64,000 nt of DNA from Phycisphaerales bacterium (GTDB lineage: Bacteria > Planctomycetota > Phycisphaerae > Phycisphaerales > UBA1924). The notes below the pieces were generated by a model. It did not search any database and had not been told where the DNA came from. It saw nothing but the letters and a program-made list of their open reading frames with translations. Shown here in pieces: positions 62,383 to 64,000 of this stretch. Where the stretch lies: NCBI GenBank assembly GCA_029260395.1, contig JAJDDJ010000017.1, positions 52,134 to 116,133 of the forward strand, written 5' to 3'. The translations under genes and the position numbers were made by a program. Each line of letters starts with the position of its first letter. The first letter of the stretch is position 1.

Positions 62383-63711
62383 TCACCGCGCAGCGACCAG
62401 CCGATCCATGCGCTCAGCGCCCGCGACGATGCTGGCGACCGCTCTGCCGACCATCGTTCTACCTAGGAACGGCGAGTTCGCCGATCGGCCGGCGACCTGC
62501 GATTCTTCGAACGTCCAGCGATGATCAGCATCGATGAGCGTGATGTCAGCAGGACCGCCGAGGGCGAGTTGGCCTAAGCCGAGTCGCTCCAACCGGCAAA
62601 GCCTAGCGGGCTCAACGGTGAGCAGGGCGATCAGGCGGGGCCAGTCGATGAGCCCGGTGTGCACGAGCGCCTCGGCGTAGAGCGGCAGTGCGGTTTCGAG
62701 ACCGATGATGCCAAAGGGAGCGTCCTCGAAGGGCTGCTCTTTCTCATGCTTGGCGTGGGGAGCGTGGTCCGTTGCGAGCACCGTGATAACGCCCTCGACT
62801 ACGGCCTGGCGGATAGATTCGACATCGCTCTGTTCGCGGAGCGGCGGGTTCATCTTGGCGAGCGTGTTAAAGCCCTCGCACGCCTCGTGGGTGAGCATGA
62901 GATGGTGCGGCGAGGCCTCGGCGGTGACGGGCAGGCCGCGTGCGCGCGCAGCACGCACCAGCTCGACGCTTCCTGCTGAGCTGATGTGCTGAACGTGGTA
63001 CGAACAGCCGGTCTGCTCGACGAGCGCGATGTCGCGTTCGATAATGACTTCCTCGGCGTGCCTTGGCCAACCAACGAGTCCGAGCCGGGTGGAGACTTCA
63101 CCGTCATGCATGGAGGAGCCGACGGTGATCGTCGGGTCTTGGCAGTGCTGCATGAACGCGAGGTTGGCCTTTGCGGTCTGTGCGAGAACGTGAGCCATAA
63201 GGGCGGGGTCGGCGATGGCGTCGCCGTCGTCAGAGATTCCGACAGCGCCGCCAGCAGCAAGAGCCTGGATCGGTGCGGGCTGCTCGCCTTTGCGACCGAT
63301 GGAGCCCGCCGCCACCGGGTAGACGCGGCACTGGGCGGTCCGCTGGCATCGCTCGGCGAGGTCCGCGAGCACGCGGGGTGAATCGAGCGCGGGCGTGGTG
63401 TTAGGCATGCAACAGACAGTGGTGAAGCCGCCCGCAAGCGCGGCGGCGGTGCCGGAGCGAATCGTCTCTTTGTGCTCGCCCCCGGGCTCGCGGAGGTGGA
63501 CGTGGGGGTCGATCAGGCCCGGGGCAACGATGAGGCCCGAGGCGTCGATGGTGCGGCCATCTGGGAGTTCGGGGAGATCGGGCCCGATGGCGTCGACCCG
63601 GCCGTCGGCACCGATGGCCACGTCGAGGGTGGCATCGGTACCCGTGGCGGGGTCGATGAGTCGGCCGCCCTTGATGAGCAGGGGTATGGCGGGCGATGCG
63701 TGGTGAGGCAT
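62383..63711 (-). CDS. pyrC: Dihydroorotase
   Basis: Closes carbamoyl-aspartate to dihydroorotate in pyrimidine synthesis; 442 residues, class I amidohydrolase. Metal ligands are in LIDPHVHLREPGGEHKETI (HxH), MQHCQDP (His), YHVQHISSAGS (His) and VLATDHAPHAKHEK (Asp). FGIIGLETALPLY is also typical. ATG 63711 is used; GTG 63720 in frame is the alternative, and neither has a strong ribosome site. No other pyr genes are in the window. Confidence 0.94.
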   Translation of the reverse strand: MPHHASPAIPLLIKGGRLIDPATGTDATLDVAIGADGRVDAIGPDLPELPDGRTIDASGLIVAPGLIDPHVHLREPGGEHKETIRSGTAAALAGGFTTVCCMPNTTPALDSPRVLADLAERCQRTAQCRVYPVAAGSIGRKGEQPAPIQALAAGGAVGISDDGDAIADPALMAHVLAQTAKANLAFMQHCQDPTITVGSSMHDGEVSTRLGLVGWPRHAEEVIIERDIALVEQTGCSYHVQHISSAGSVELVRAARARGLPVTAEASPHHLMLTHEACEGFNTLAKMNPPLREQSDVESIRQAVVEGVITVLATDHAPHAKHEKEQPFEDAPFGIIGLETALPLYAEALVHTGLIDWPRLIALLTVEPARLCRLERLGLGQLALGGPADITLIDADHRWTFEESQVAGRSANSPFLGRTMVGRAVASIVAGAERMDRLVAAR

Positions 63712-63790
63712 GGTGCCCACAGACTAGCCGGTTGGCGGCGGGGCTGGGCGGGCTGGCGGCGGGTGGTCGGGCGGGCTAGTGTGTGTGCTG

Positions 63791-64000
<210 letters not shown>

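Overview
The window looks like a continuous stretch of chromosome from a high-GC planctomycete, most likely of the Phycisphaerae. I infer this from a LEPR-type N-terminal motif on a large secreted protein (50162), a planctomycete-style two-repeat dockerin ending in GPC (6865), a Ser/Thr kinase fused to a beta-propeller, and pilus and type II secretion genes split between distant loci. Genes are packed tightly. Many same-strand neighbours overlap as ATGA or TGATG, and two convergent pairs share a CTA at their stop codons.

Layout. 1-7.7 kb: 3' end of a repeat-rich secreted protein, haem O synthase and an SCO1-type copper protein (cytochrome oxidase assembly), a DPP4-like peptidase, an EF-hand protein, a solitary dockerin, and a YqaE/DUF4112 pair. 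7.7-15.1 kb: kinase-propeller, tRNA-Phe, an orphan OppF-like ATPase, a zinc-ribbon membrane protein, an acetyltransferase, a Tat-exported superoxide dismutase and a LURP-one protein. 15.2-17 kb: tsf and rpsB. 17.4-26 kb: a type II secretion/pseudopilus operon (PilZ, GspE, F, G, H, I, J, K-like, L-like, M-like, C-like) with no secretin and no prepilin peptidase. 26-33.5 kb: tRNA-Val, a class IV aminotransferase with a sulfotransferase, and the galE-hydrolase-unknown-YyaL operon. 33.6-39.1 kb: a PopT-type lipid carrier translocase, lgt, tatD, a transglutaminase and nnrD. 39.2-46 kb: a second type IV pilus operon on the minus strand (pilT, pilC, pilV-, pilX- and pilW-like). 46.2-63.7 kb: rnhA, purL, the LEPR protein, an NtrC-type regulator, ruvC, ribE, a PQQ-propeller lipoprotein, purH, an HNH nuclease, pterin dehydratase, gluQ, DUF192, a SpoIIE-type phosphatase and pyrC. 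63.8-64 kb: tRNA-Pro and the tail of a serine recombinase.

Most of the window is housekeeping. The parts I find most unusual are: the LEPR-type surface protein whose last 39 residues read like the C-terminal end of a secretin; the right edge, where a serine recombinase ends inside tRNA-Pro, which suggests that an integrated element continues outside the window; a class IV aminotransferase with His at the column normally held by the PLP lysine; PurL with an N-terminal PurS-like domain and an internal helical insertion of about 100 residues; a 1010-residue PilX-like protein studded with calcium-loop motifs; and RNA hairpins that would hide or reshape the ribosome sites of the LURP-one gene and ribE. 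All family calls were made by reading motifs. No database search was run.
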